Assembly (NCBI GenBank): GCA_963169055.1
Contig: CAUJFU010000053.1
Span: 1-6,574, forward strand
Direction of reading: 5' to 3'
Source: Myxococcota bacterium
GTDB lineage: Bacteria > Myxococcota_C > UBA6777
DNA length: 6,574 bases
Of this stretch, positions 1 to 5,695 are shown one piece after another (the stretch's first letter is position 1; the number at the start of each line of letters is the position of its first letter). The position numbers were made by a program, and so were the translations under genes. The notes beneath the pieces were generated by a model. The model had not been told where the DNA came from. It made no database searches and worked only from the letters and a program-made list of their open reading frames with translations.

Positions 1-1
1 T

Positions 2-1834
2 GCGCAACCTTTCTTCCGCTTTAAGCAGATCATCGACGCCGAACTGGCCGGAAAACCCATCCCGGGTGATGCTCCACAACGCCCGACGCCATCGGCTCCT
101 CCAAGCAAGGTCGATATCAAGATCGGTGATGCCCCAGCATGGGGGCCTGCCGATGCCAAAGTGACACTCGTCGAATTTTCGGATTTTGAATGTCCTTTCT
201 GTTCTCGCGGTGCTGCCACAGTCGAGCAACTGAAAAAGGACTACGCTGGAAAGATCCGTGTGGTGTTCAAGCATTTGCCGTTGTCTTTCCATCGCAACGC
301 CAAACCCGCCGCAGTGGCCACGATGGCCGCACATCGCCAAGGCAAGTTCTGGGAATTCCATGACAAACTGTACGCCAATTTCCGCAACTTGAATCGTGAC
401 AACTACCTCAAGTGGGCCCAAGAAGTCGGTCTTGATGTCGAGCGCTTCAAAAAAGATCTCGATGATCCCGCTCTGGCTCAGTACGTCGATGCCGACGCTT
501 CTTACGCAAGCTCTGTCGGGGCCAACGGAACACCCACCTTCTTTGTCAACGGCCACATCCTCGTCGGCGCACAGCCGATCTTCCGCTTCAAAGAGATGAT
601 CGATGCCGCGCTTGCTGGAAAGCCGATGCCGGGTGCTGCTGCCCCACAACGCCCACGTCAACCCGAACCCGAACCCATCGTCAAGATCAACCTCGGCGAT
701 GCACCTACGCTTGGTTCTGCCAACGCTCCCATCACGATCGTGGAGTTTTCGGACTTTGAATGTCCTTTCTGCTCTCGTGGCGCAAAAACGATGGACGAGA
801 TCAAGAAAAATTATGGCGACAAAGTGCGCTTGGTATTCAAGCACTTGCCGTTGTCGTTTCATCGCAATGCTAAACCCGCAGCAGTGGCTTCGATGGCCGC
901 ACATCGTCAAGGCAAGTTCTGGGAATTCCATGACAAACTGTTCGCCAACTTCCGCAACTTGAATCGTGACAACTACCTCAAGTGGGCCCAAGAAGTCGGT
1001 CTTGATGTCGAACGCTTCAAAAAAGATCTTGATGATCCCGCTCTTGCCAAATACGTCGATGCTGACGCTTCTTATGCAAGCTCTGTCGGGGCCAACGGAA
1101 CGCCTACTTTCTTTGTCAACGGCCTTCGCGTCGTAGGCGCACAGCCGTACTCCCGCTTCAAGCAAGTGATCGACGACGTGCTTGCAGGCAAAAAGTTAGG
1201 CCGTCGCGCCGCACCTCAACCCTCACGCCCCCAAGCCCCGTCCGTTGTGAAAGTTGACGCTGGAAAGGCCCCATCCTTCGGCTCTGCCAACGCCCCGATC
1301 ACGATCGTGGAGTTTTCGGATTTTGAGTGCCCTTTCTGTTCTCGCGGTGCCGCAACCATCGAGCAGATCAAAAAAGCCTATGGCGACAAAGTGCGCGTGG
1401 TGTTCAAGCATCTTCCGTTGCCTTTCCATCAAAATGCCCACCTCGCTGCTCAAGCCTCGATGGCTGCGCATGAACAAGGCAAGTTCTGGGAATTCCATGA
1501 CAAGCTGTTCGCCAACTTCCGCAACCTCAACAAGGAAAACTTTGTCAAATGGGCTCAAGAAATTGGCCTTGACACGGCCCGTTTCCAACAAGCCCTTGAC
1601 AGCGGCAAGTTCAAAGCCTACGTCGACGCTGATCTTGCACAAGCTCGTGAAGTCGGAGCCAATGGAACGCCTACCTTCTTTATCAACGGTCGTTCCGTTG
1701 TCGGTGCTCAACCTTTTGAACAGTTCAAATCCGTAATCGATGAAGAACTCGCCAAAGCAGGCAGCGCCAAACCTGCTCCCCGCATCCTCCGCATCGATCC
1801 GCGTGTTCTCAGAGGTCTTCGCATCCCCAAGTGA
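2..1834 (+). CDS. Tandem multi-domain DsbA-family (thioredoxin-fold) protein, 5' partial
   Basis: The reading frame is open from the left edge, so the start and any signal peptide lie outside the window; 610 residues are visible. It begins with the C-terminal tail of one DsbA-like domain (AQPFFRFKQIIDAELAGKP) and continues with three complete domains. Each has a VEFSDFECPFC strand and active site (CPFC at visible residues 64-67, 254-257 and 443-446), a conserved HLPL segment, a helical insert containing GKFWEFHDKL, and a cis-proline loop GTPTFF (Pro 178, 368, 557). Pro-rich linkers of about 20-25 residues separate the domains. In DsbA/Thioredoxin_4 families this architecture supports thiol-disulfide exchange in the periplasm or envelope. 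All three CXXC pairs are intact, so all three could be redox active. Oxidase versus isomerase or reductase cannot be decided from sequence. Most DsbA proteins carry one such domain (about 200 residues), so at least four in one chain is unusual. The GTG at 161 lies inside domain sequence and is not a start. The protein ends in a short basic tail after the last domain. Confidence 0.95.
   Translation, partial: AQPFFRFKQIIDAELAGKPIPGDAPQRPTPSAPPSKVDIKIGDAPAWGPADAKVTLVEFSDFECPFCSRGAATVEQLKKDYAGKIRVVFKHLPLSFHRNAKPAAVATMAAHRQGKFWEFHDKLYANFRNLNRDNYLKWAQEVGLDVERFKKDLDDPALAQYVDADASYASSVGANGTPTFFVNGHILVGAQPIFRFKEMIDAALAGKPMPGAAAPQRPRQPEPEPIVKINLGDAPTLGSANAPITIVEFSDFECPFCSRGAKTMDEIKKNYGDKVRLVFKHLPLSFHRNAKPAAVASMAAHRQGKFWEFHDKLFANFRNLNRDNYLKWAQEVGLDVERFKKDLDDPALAKYVDADASYASSVGANGTPTFFVNGLRVVGAQPYSRFKQVIDDVLAGKKLGRRAAPQPSRPQAPSVVKVDAGKAPSFGSANAPITIVEFSDFECPFCSRGAATIEQIKKAYGDKVRVVFKHLPLPFHQNAHLAAQASMAAHEQGKFWEFHDKLFANFRNLNKENFVKWAQEIGLDTARFQQALDSGKFKAYVDADLAQAREVGANGTPTFFINGRSVVGAQPFEQFKSVIDEELAKAGSAKPAPRILRIDPRVLRGLRIPK
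110..1834 (+). repeat. Three in-frame tandem repeats of a DsbA domain plus linker
   Basis: Units run from about 110 to 679 (570 nt), 680 to 1246 (567 nt) and 1247 to 1834, with each unit starting at the strand that precedes the GDAP/GKAP motif. Units 1 and 2 are especially close in their second halves: over 341-550 against 911-1120 I count 13 differences in 210 positions by hand, about 94% identity. Unit 3 is clearly more diverged in that half but resembles unit 2 closely around the active site. This is repetition inside one coding sequence, created by duplication, and not a mobile element. Confidence 0.9.
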
Positions 1835-2078
1835 CCCGAACATCCGCTTTTTTCGTCTCCACCACTCCCATTCTTTCCTCTTCTTTGTCTTTCCTGTTTT
1901 GATATCCCCTGCCTGAACGCTCGTATCTTCGGCCTTTTCAATTTCGCAACAGGACTTTCTTTTTGCGCCGCGATCCTTAGATCCGTGTCTTGCGGTGGAG
2001 AGTGATCCCGCAAAAGGAGCGGCAGGACGGTGTTGTTCTCACACGCTCGATCTTGTTTGCGGCGAAGAAAATAAACGC
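1835..2078 (+). other. C/T-rich spacer, possible Rho-type termination region
   Basis: No gene was recognised here. Immediately after the DsbA-array stop there is a T6 run (1848-1853), and 1847-1900 is about 89% pyrimidine (48 of 54 by hand count) with only three G. I found no convincing GC-rich hairpin before the T-run, so an intrinsic terminator is not supported. A C-rich, G-poor transcript is the kind of sequence Rho binds, which makes factor-dependent termination a reasonable guess. I found no clear sigma70 promoter for the next gene; its promoter should lie in this spacer or farther upstream. Confidence 0.3.
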
Positions 2079-2084
2079 AAGGAG
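2079..2084 (+). promoter_or_regulatory. Ribosome binding site (AAGGAG)
   Basis: AAGGAG lies 8 nt before the ATG at 2093. An overlapping ATG at 2089 is only 4 nt away and belongs to a frame that gives no recognisable protein, so this site supports the 2093 start. Confidence 0.7.
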
Positions 2085-2092
2085 TCGGATGG

Positions 2093-2923
2093 ATGGTGTA
2101 TTTTGCGGGCATCGACATGAGTACAACGCGGCAGGCTTTGAGCGAGCGGACGTTTGCGGCATGTATCGCACAAAACGGAAAGAAGATGGAGCTTTTCGCG
2201 CTGTTCCCATTGCGTGATGATGCCGAACTGATGGGCTTTTTGTGTGAGGGGACGTACGCTCTTTGCGGGATCGATGCACCGTTGTCTTTGCCTCCGTGTG
2301 CGTCCTGTTGCGATCTCGGATGTGGTTGTTCTTTTCCTTCTTGGGCAGCGGAATTGGGCGAGCCTTGGGAGGTCTTCTATCACTACCGTCTTTGCGATAT
2401 CTTGTTGCGTCGAACCGTTCCACCGTTGTCTCCCAAACCTGCTTTAAGCAACGGTGGCCCTGTCGATATTACGCCTCTCTCTTTGCGATGGCTCCGCCTT
2501 TCTCGTGCGCTTGCAACCCACCCTTGTCGGCCTATGGCGCGTGTGATCGAGGTCTACGCAAGCGGAACAGCCCATCTACTCGCAAAAAAGTTTGCGCTAC
2601 CTTCGTCCACACGACCGACCCTTCGAACTTCGGCGGCTCTTCGCGCTCGTTATTTGTCGTGGTGCGTTTCGGTGCTTCCGCTTCACATTCCCCCCGCCTT
2701 GGGCGTTTTGATGGTGGAGCATCAAGATGCGTTCGATGCCGTACTTGCGGCGATTTCTGCGGTGTTTGCTGGGCAAGGCCGAGTGTTGCAGCCTCGGATG
2801 CTTTTGGGCTTGACGCCTGCGCCTGCTTATGTGAAACCGCTGCAACATCTTTCGCTTGCAACCCGCGAAGAGATGGCGCATCATCTCGCCTCGCAGAACT
2901 GGCCGATGCTGCCGAATCTTTGA
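2093..2923 (+). CDS. DUF429-family protein (predicted RNase H-like nuclease)
   Basis: A 276-residue cytoplasmic protein with the spaced acidic motifs of DUF429 proteins. The N-terminal strand FAGIDMS carries Asp8, the core strand CGIDAPLSLP carries Asp61, EVYASG carries Glu153, and HQDAFDAVLAAISA carries His210, Asp212 and Asp215. In this family the acidic residues are predicted to form an RNase H-like metal site; to my knowledge the biological substrate is not established, so nuclease activity is a family-level inference. Length is normal for the family. An odd feature is a cysteine cluster directly after the second motif (Cys69, 72, 73, 77, 79), which could bind metal. The start is fixed by an AAGGAG site 8 nt upstream. 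Other frames over the same bases are open for long stretches but lack recognisable motifs. The next gene starts about 210 nt later, so co-transcription is possible but not shown. Confidence 0.85.
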   Translation: MVYFAGIDMSTTRQALSERTFAACIAQNGKKMELFALFPLRDDAELMGFLCEGTYALCGIDAPLSLPPCASCCDLGCGCSFPSWAAELGEPWEVFYHYRLCDILLRRTVPPLSPKPALSNGGPVDITPLSLRWLRLSRALATHPCRPMARVIEVYASGTAHLLAKKFALPSSTRPTLRTSAALRARYLSWCVSVLPLHIPPALGVLMVEHQDAFDAVLAAISAVFAGQGRVLQPRMLLGLTPAPAYVKPLQHLSLATREEMAHHLASQNWPMLPNL

Positions 2924-3137
2924 GCGAAAACAAACGGTTGTTTGTGGATTCTGTGCTGGCCTACTTTTTGCGATGCTGCGTGATCTCGCGTAGAGATGTC
3001 TCGCTTTTCACTTGGAGCATCTGGACTCACACGGCAAAAAACAAAGGCTTTTGGTCATGTATAGCGCTTACGACAACGCCCAAACTTTCGTGCCACCCTT
3101 GGCAGACTCGCCCCAACAACAGGGACATTTTGACAAC

Positions 3138-3674
3138 ATGCGTAGAACTCCCTCCTCTCCTATGCCCAACCGTCCTTTTTCTCCTGTGCTTGTTTTGCGT
3201 TGGGTGATGTGTTTCGCGGCGGGGACGCTGTGGTTTCTGACGGGTTGCACTCCCTCGATGATCAAAGGTACGGAGATCCCCGCCACCCAAGACAATCAAG
3301 ACATCCACAGCGTCTTGATGGACTACCAAGACGCATTCCAAAAAAAGAAGTGGAGCAGCCTCTTGCGTTTGATCTCGCCACGCTACCACGAAACCAAAGG
3401 AACCGCCGATCCAGACGACGACTATGGATATGATTACGTCAAAAAAAAGCTGTTGTCCCCGTCTTTTCAGGCTCTCAAGGTGTATGCGTTTTACATCCGC
3501 GTCGAAAAGATCACTTACCCCACGCCCAACGAAGCGCAAGTCATCCTGTTGACGCGTGCTGTGTACCAATACCCTCGCGGTCAGTACAACGCAGGATGGG
3601 ATCGTGATGTCAACCGCCATATCATGCGACTTGAACGTTACCGTGGGCGGTGGATGATCGTTCGCGGTCTGTGA
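3138..3674 (+). CDS. Putative outer-membrane lipoprotein with NTF2-like domain
   Basis: A 178-residue protein from this start. It has a short basic and Pro-rich N-terminus, a hydrophobic stretch (VLVLRWVMCFAAGTLWF) and a lipobox LTGC with the lipidated Cys at residue 37. Residue +2 is Thr rather than Asp, so outer-membrane sorting is expected. The mature part reads like an NTF2/SnoaL-type fold: an opening helix (LMDYQDAFQKKKWSSLLRLI), a region with DPDDDYGYDY, then beta strands (VYAFYIRVEKI, AQVILLTRAV) and a closing strand with ERYRGRWMIVRGL. Such domains are scaffolds with many roles, often small-ligand pockets or protein contacts, so no function is assigned. The start is uncertain: ATG 3162 gives a more typical 29-residue signal peptide length to the Cys, while ATG 3057 and TTG 3012 would add improbable N-terminal extensions. 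Only a weak AGGGA lies upstream of 3138. It shares no recognisable pathway with its neighbours. Confidence 0.82.
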   Translation: MRRTPSSPMPNRPFSPVLVLRWVMCFAAGTLWFLTGCTPSMIKGTEIPATQDNQDIHSVLMDYQDAFQKKKWSSLLRLISPRYHETKGTADPDDDYGYDYVKKKLLSPSFQALKVYAFYIRVEKITYPTPNEAQVILLTRAVYQYPRGQYNAGWDRDVNRHIMRLERYRGRWMIVRGL

Positions 3675-3788
3675 AAATGCCCGTCTCATCGAGAAGATCT
3701 GCTGCTCTTTCCTATCGCTCTTTTTAAGCCCGCCTTCCGCTGTATTTTTGCAACCCTTGATCCCCCCCTTGGTCCATAAAAGTTTTCT
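3675..3788 (+). other. Pyrimidine-rich spacer between the NTF2-like lipoprotein and the annealing-protein gene
   Basis: No gene was seen. The stretch is C/T-biased, with T-runs near 3720 and 3745 and a C7 run at 3762-3768. No strong hairpin precedes the T-runs, so an intrinsic terminator is not supported. It resembles the spacer behind the DsbA array in base bias. Confidence 0.3.
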
Positions 3789-3818
3789 TTGCCAAGAGGC
3801 TGCATGACGCGCTATGAC
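3789..3818 (+). promoter_or_regulatory. Candidate sigma70-type promoter for the annealing-protein gene
   Basis: TTGCCA (3789-3794, 5 of 6 to the -35 consensus) is followed after 18 nt by TATGAC (3813-3818, 4 of 6 to the -10 consensus). An A/T-rich stretch around 3776-3790 precedes it and could act as an UP element. This would give a 5' leader of roughly 70 nt. Matches of this quality occur by chance, so it is tentative. Confidence 0.33.
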
Positions 3819-3880
3819 TGAAGTATGGCGTACGCTGGGCGATGCAAATCAAACGTCATGCACGCGGCACACCGCGCACA

Positions 3881-3886
3881 AAGGAG
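3881..3886 (+). promoter_or_regulatory. Ribosome binding site (AAGGAG) that sets the start at 3893
   Basis: AAGGAG lies 6 nt before ATG 3893. The in-frame ATG at 3842 has no comparable site, so the shorter protein is preferred. Confidence 0.75.
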
Positions 3887-3892
3887 CAGACC

Positions 3893-5230
3893 ATGCAAGA
3901 CACCAAAACCTCCACATCCTCCCAAGAACAACTCGACCAATACGCCCACCTCTGGGATGTTCGCAACGAAAAAGAGCGAGAGACTCTTAAACTGGTTGCC
4001 ATCCAATACGGTCTCGATCCCCTAACCCGCGAAGTGATGATGCTGAATGGGCAAGTGTATGTGACGGCGGCTGGTTTGCAAAAACTGGCGCTTCGCGATC
4101 CCGAATACGACGGATGCGAAGTCGATATCATCGAAGCCCAATGGGACAGGGATTTTTTTGTGGTCAAAGCACGTGTGTGGAAAAAAGCTTGCTCGCATCC
4201 ATTTGAAGACTACGGAGACGCCGATCCCTCCACGTCCAAACTGAAAGGACACGCCCTTTTTCGTCACGCGGTCACGCGTGCTCGCGCACGAGCGATGCGT
4301 TCGGCCTTTGCTGTTCCGTTTTGCGCGGTGGAAGAACTGGACGACGAGCAACGCATCCAATGGCTTGTGCAGCAACGCAGCCACACCACCGAACAAGAAC
4401 CTCTGCACGCCACAGAAAAACAACGCAACGCTCTGATCGGCTTGAGCAAACAAATCGGTTGGACGCGGGTGGCCTTGGGTGCAGAATTAGATCGACGTTT
4501 CGGCACTTCACAGCTTGACGATCTGACACGCAGCCAAGCCAGCCAGATGATCCAAGAACTCGGTGAACGCGCCAAAGAACCCCATGTATCGCCTGTTTCG
4601 GTGGTTTCTCAAGAAACGACTGATGTCGCTCCGCACGATTCGACCGAAGTCTCCGCCTCTCGCCAGATCGCCAGCGATGTTGCGCAAGTCGGCGACGAAC
4701 CCCAACACAGCAACGAGAACAGAAATTTGTCGGATAGCCGTACAGATCACCACACGATCTCCGCAGAAAAATCTGCGCGTTCTGAAGAAAAATCCATGAA
4801 AGAGGCACCCGCCACCCCAGAACAATCCGAACAAGCCGATGCAGCCGCTTCTTTGAAGCCTGAACAAGCCGATGCAGCCGCTTCTTTGAAACCAGAAACA
4901 CACGTCGCACGAGTTGCTTCGAATGCCTCAGGCCAAAAAGAACCCAAGATCCAAAAAGCCAAACCGCAGCGTGAAACAGAACGCGAGCCGCACGGAAGAA
5001 AAGTTGGTCATCCTACAACACCCGAACCGATCGAGACAGAGCAGAGTGTTGCGATCGCAAATCCCGAAGAGGCCGCAAAAAAGATCCTTCACGGTATCCT
5101 TCGCACCAGCAGCCTAGATGCCTTGCGTCAACAATGGGACCACTTTCGCTCCATCAGCGATCAGTTTCCAAAAGAGATCGTCGAGCGAATCACCCAAGCC
5201 AAAGATCAACGCAAAGCAGCCTTAAGTTGA
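3893..5230 (+). CDS. Putative single-strand annealing protein (RecT/Red-beta/Rad52-like) with low-complexity linker
   Basis: A 445-residue cytoplasmic protein. Residues about 10-150 carry a pattern seen in phage-type annealing proteins: a helix followed by IQYGLDPLTREVMML, a strand and glycine turn (GQVYVTAAGLQKLALRDPEYDG), and a basic helix GHALFRHAVTRARARAMRSAF. Residues 172-224 (ATEKQRNALIGLSKQIGW through LTRSQASQMIQEL) match a small helical module often found behind such domains in phage recombination proteins. Residues about 225-385 are hydrophilic, rich in E, Q, S, A and P, and probably disordered; they include an 11-residue tandem duplication. Residues 386-445 form a predicted helical C-terminal segment (PEEAAKKILHGILRTSSLDALRQQW). 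The expected role is binding ssDNA and pairing complementary strands in repair or recombination. Family assignment is by motif memory and could be narrower than RecT proper. No exonuclease, SSB or phage gene is adjacent, unlike typical phage annealing modules. Its length exceeds typical RecT (about 270 residues) because of the linker and C-terminal segment. Confidence 0.85.
   Translation: MQDTKTSTSSQEQLDQYAHLWDVRNEKERETLKLVAIQYGLDPLTREVMMLNGQVYVTAAGLQKLALRDPEYDGCEVDIIEAQWDRDFFVVKARVWKKACSHPFEDYGDADPSTSKLKGHALFRHAVTRARARAMRSAFAVPFCAVEELDDEQRIQWLVQQRSHTTEQEPLHATEKQRNALIGLSKQIGWTRVALGAELDRRFGTSQLDDLTRSQASQMIQELGERAKEPHVSPVSVVSQETTDVAPHDSTEVSASRQIASDVAQVGDEPQHSNENRNLSDSRTDHHTISAEKSARSEEKSMKEAPATPEQSEQADAAASLKPEQADAAASLKPETHVARVASNASGQKEPKIQKAKPQRETEREPHGRKVGHPTTPEPIETEQSVAIANPEEAAKKILHGILRTSSLDALRQQWDHFRSISDQFPKEIVERITQAKDQRKAALS
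4829..4894 (+). repeat. 33-bp tandem duplication in the linker of the annealing protein
   Basis: Two adjacent 33-nt units (4829-4861 and 4862-4894) match at 31 of 33 positions and encode EQADAAASLKP twice (residues 313-334). The duplication keeps the frame. It sits in the probable disordered linker, where length changes are tolerated, and looks recent because both differences are silent (Lys AAG/AAA, Pro CCT/CCA). Confidence 0.92.
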
Positions 5231-5256
5231 GCCGTTCGATCTGGTAGGAGGAAAGG

Positions 5257-5296
5257 CTTCGCTTGTTTCGATGGGATCGAGCAGACACAAGCGGGG
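5257..5296 (+). other. Bulged stem-loop downstream of the annealing-protein gene
   Basis: The outer arms CGCTTGT (5260-5266) and ACAAGCG (5287-5293) are perfectly complementary. Inside them TCGAT (5268-5272) pairs with ATCGA (5276-5280) around a GGG loop, leaving a six-nt bulge on the 3' side. Two G-T pairs and one C-G pair can extend the base. No T-run follows, so it is not a classical terminator. Confidence 0.4.
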
Positions 5297-5314
5297 GGGA
5301 GTCGGGCGGGTGGG
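5293..5314 (+). other. Canonical G-quadruplex motif
   Basis: Four G-runs (G7 at 5293-5299, then GGG at 5304, 5308 and 5312) are separated by loops of 4, 1 and 1 nt (AGTC, C, T). This satisfies the usual G3+ with loops of 1-7 definition, and short loops favour stability. The G-rich strand is the coding strand, so the structure could also form in read-through RNA of the upstream gene. Confidence 0.6.
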
Positions 5315-5324
5315 TAATTCTCTT

Positions 5325-5343
5325 TTTGGGATTCCCAAATTTT
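5325..5343 (+). terminator. Weak candidate intrinsic terminator
   Basis: TTTGGG (5325-5330), an ATT loop and CCCAAA (5334-5339) form a perfect 6-bp stem followed by TTTT (5340-5343). It lies about 95 nt after the annealing-protein stop. The stem is short with only three GC pairs, so termination would be weak. Confidence 0.3.
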
Positions 5344-5597
5344 AATCGTCTCGTGTAGAGAATGCGTTTTGTTTGAAAGGATTTGGAGAAGCAAATCTTT
5401 CACTCGTTGACGGAACGCGGAGGTTTTTGTGAGAAGTGCGCCGTTGCCGTGAACCGAAAGTATGACACAGATGTCTAGGTCGCGTTGTTTTGATCGGGCG
5501 AATGTGCGCTCAAGATCGCACTGGTTTGAAAAAAAGTTTTGCGATTCTGGTGTTGTAAGGGCGTGCGGAAAAAAGATGGAATGGGCCTTGCGAAACT

Positions 5598-5626
5598 TTG
5601 ACAAAACGCGCAAGCGAGGACATAAA
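5598..5626 (+). promoter_or_regulatory. Candidate sigma70-type promoter for the cysteine-rich lipoprotein
   Basis: A perfect TTGACA (5598-5603) is followed after exactly 17 nt by CATAAA (5621-5626, 4 of 6 to TATAAT). Transcription would begin near 5633, leaving a 5' leader of about 60 nt before the lipoprotein start. Position, orientation and spacing all fit, making this the best promoter candidate in the window. Confidence 0.55.
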
Positions 5627-5655
5627 GGAAAAAGTAAGCGACAACGCTTTCTCAA

Positions 5656-5673
5656 AGGTGGCTTTGACCACCT
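5656..5673 (+). promoter_or_regulatory. Leader hairpin ahead of the lipoprotein ribosome binding site
   Basis: AGGTGG (5656-5661) and CCACCT (5668-5673) form a perfect 6-bp stem with a 6-nt loop, ending 11 nt before the GGAGGA site. CCTC at 5671-5674, mostly the 3' arm, could alternatively pair with GAGG of the ribosome binding site, so opening the hairpin might affect translation. This is only a structural possibility. Confidence 0.35.
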
Positions 5674-5684
5674 CAACCCCTCAT

Positions 5685-5690
5685 GGAGGA
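5685..5690 (+). promoter_or_regulatory. Ribosome binding site (GGAGGA) that sets the lipoprotein start
   Basis: Two adjacent in-frame ATG codons occur at 5693 and 5696. GGAGGA ends 2 nt before the first and 5 nt before the second, so the second has the more usual spacing. Confidence 0.65.
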
Positions 5691-5695
5691 ACATG

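Larger units (their letters stand above)
5231..5597. other. Gene-poor gap with structured elements at its left end
   Basis: No protein-coding gene is convincing here. The left 110 nt hold a bulged hairpin, a G-quadruplex motif and a short hairpin with T-run, each listed separately. From about 5345 to 5597 I see only unremarkable sequence. A reverse-strand open frame across the gap is judged spurious. Confidence 0.5.

Noticed and set aside
1223-1843. Reverse-strand open frame opposite the third DsbA domain
   Set aside because: It mirrors a repeat-rich coding sequence with strong codon bias; the forward frame is unambiguous.
1962-2025. TTTTGCG/CGCAAAA inverted pair before the DUF429 gene
   Set aside because: The arms are 7 nt and about 45 nt apart with no supporting inner pairing; likely chance.
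2930-2945. ACAAAC/GTTTGT inverted repeat just after the DUF429 stop as a terminator
   Set aside because: Only six mostly A-T pairs and no T-run after it; too weak to call.
3130-3135. TTGACA just before the NTF2-like lipoprotein start as a -35 box
   Set aside because: A matching -10 would fall inside the coding region at about 3153-3158, where the sequence is TCCTCT.
2263-3207. Forward open frame of 314 codons overlapping the DUF429 gene in another frame
   Set aside because: No family motifs and biased Cys/Arg/Ser content; the overlapping frame carries the conserved acidic motifs and a good ribosome binding site.
5206-5694. Reverse-strand open frame of 162 codons spanning the 460-nt gap, with a stretch reading RDLDICVIL that faintly resembles a nucleotidyltransferase motif
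   Set aside because: No ribosome binding site precedes its ATG, its start overlaps the lipoprotein start codon, its end runs into the annealing-protein gene, and it crosses the G-quadruplex and promoter candidate. The motif resemblance lacks the usual upstream glycine-serine signature.
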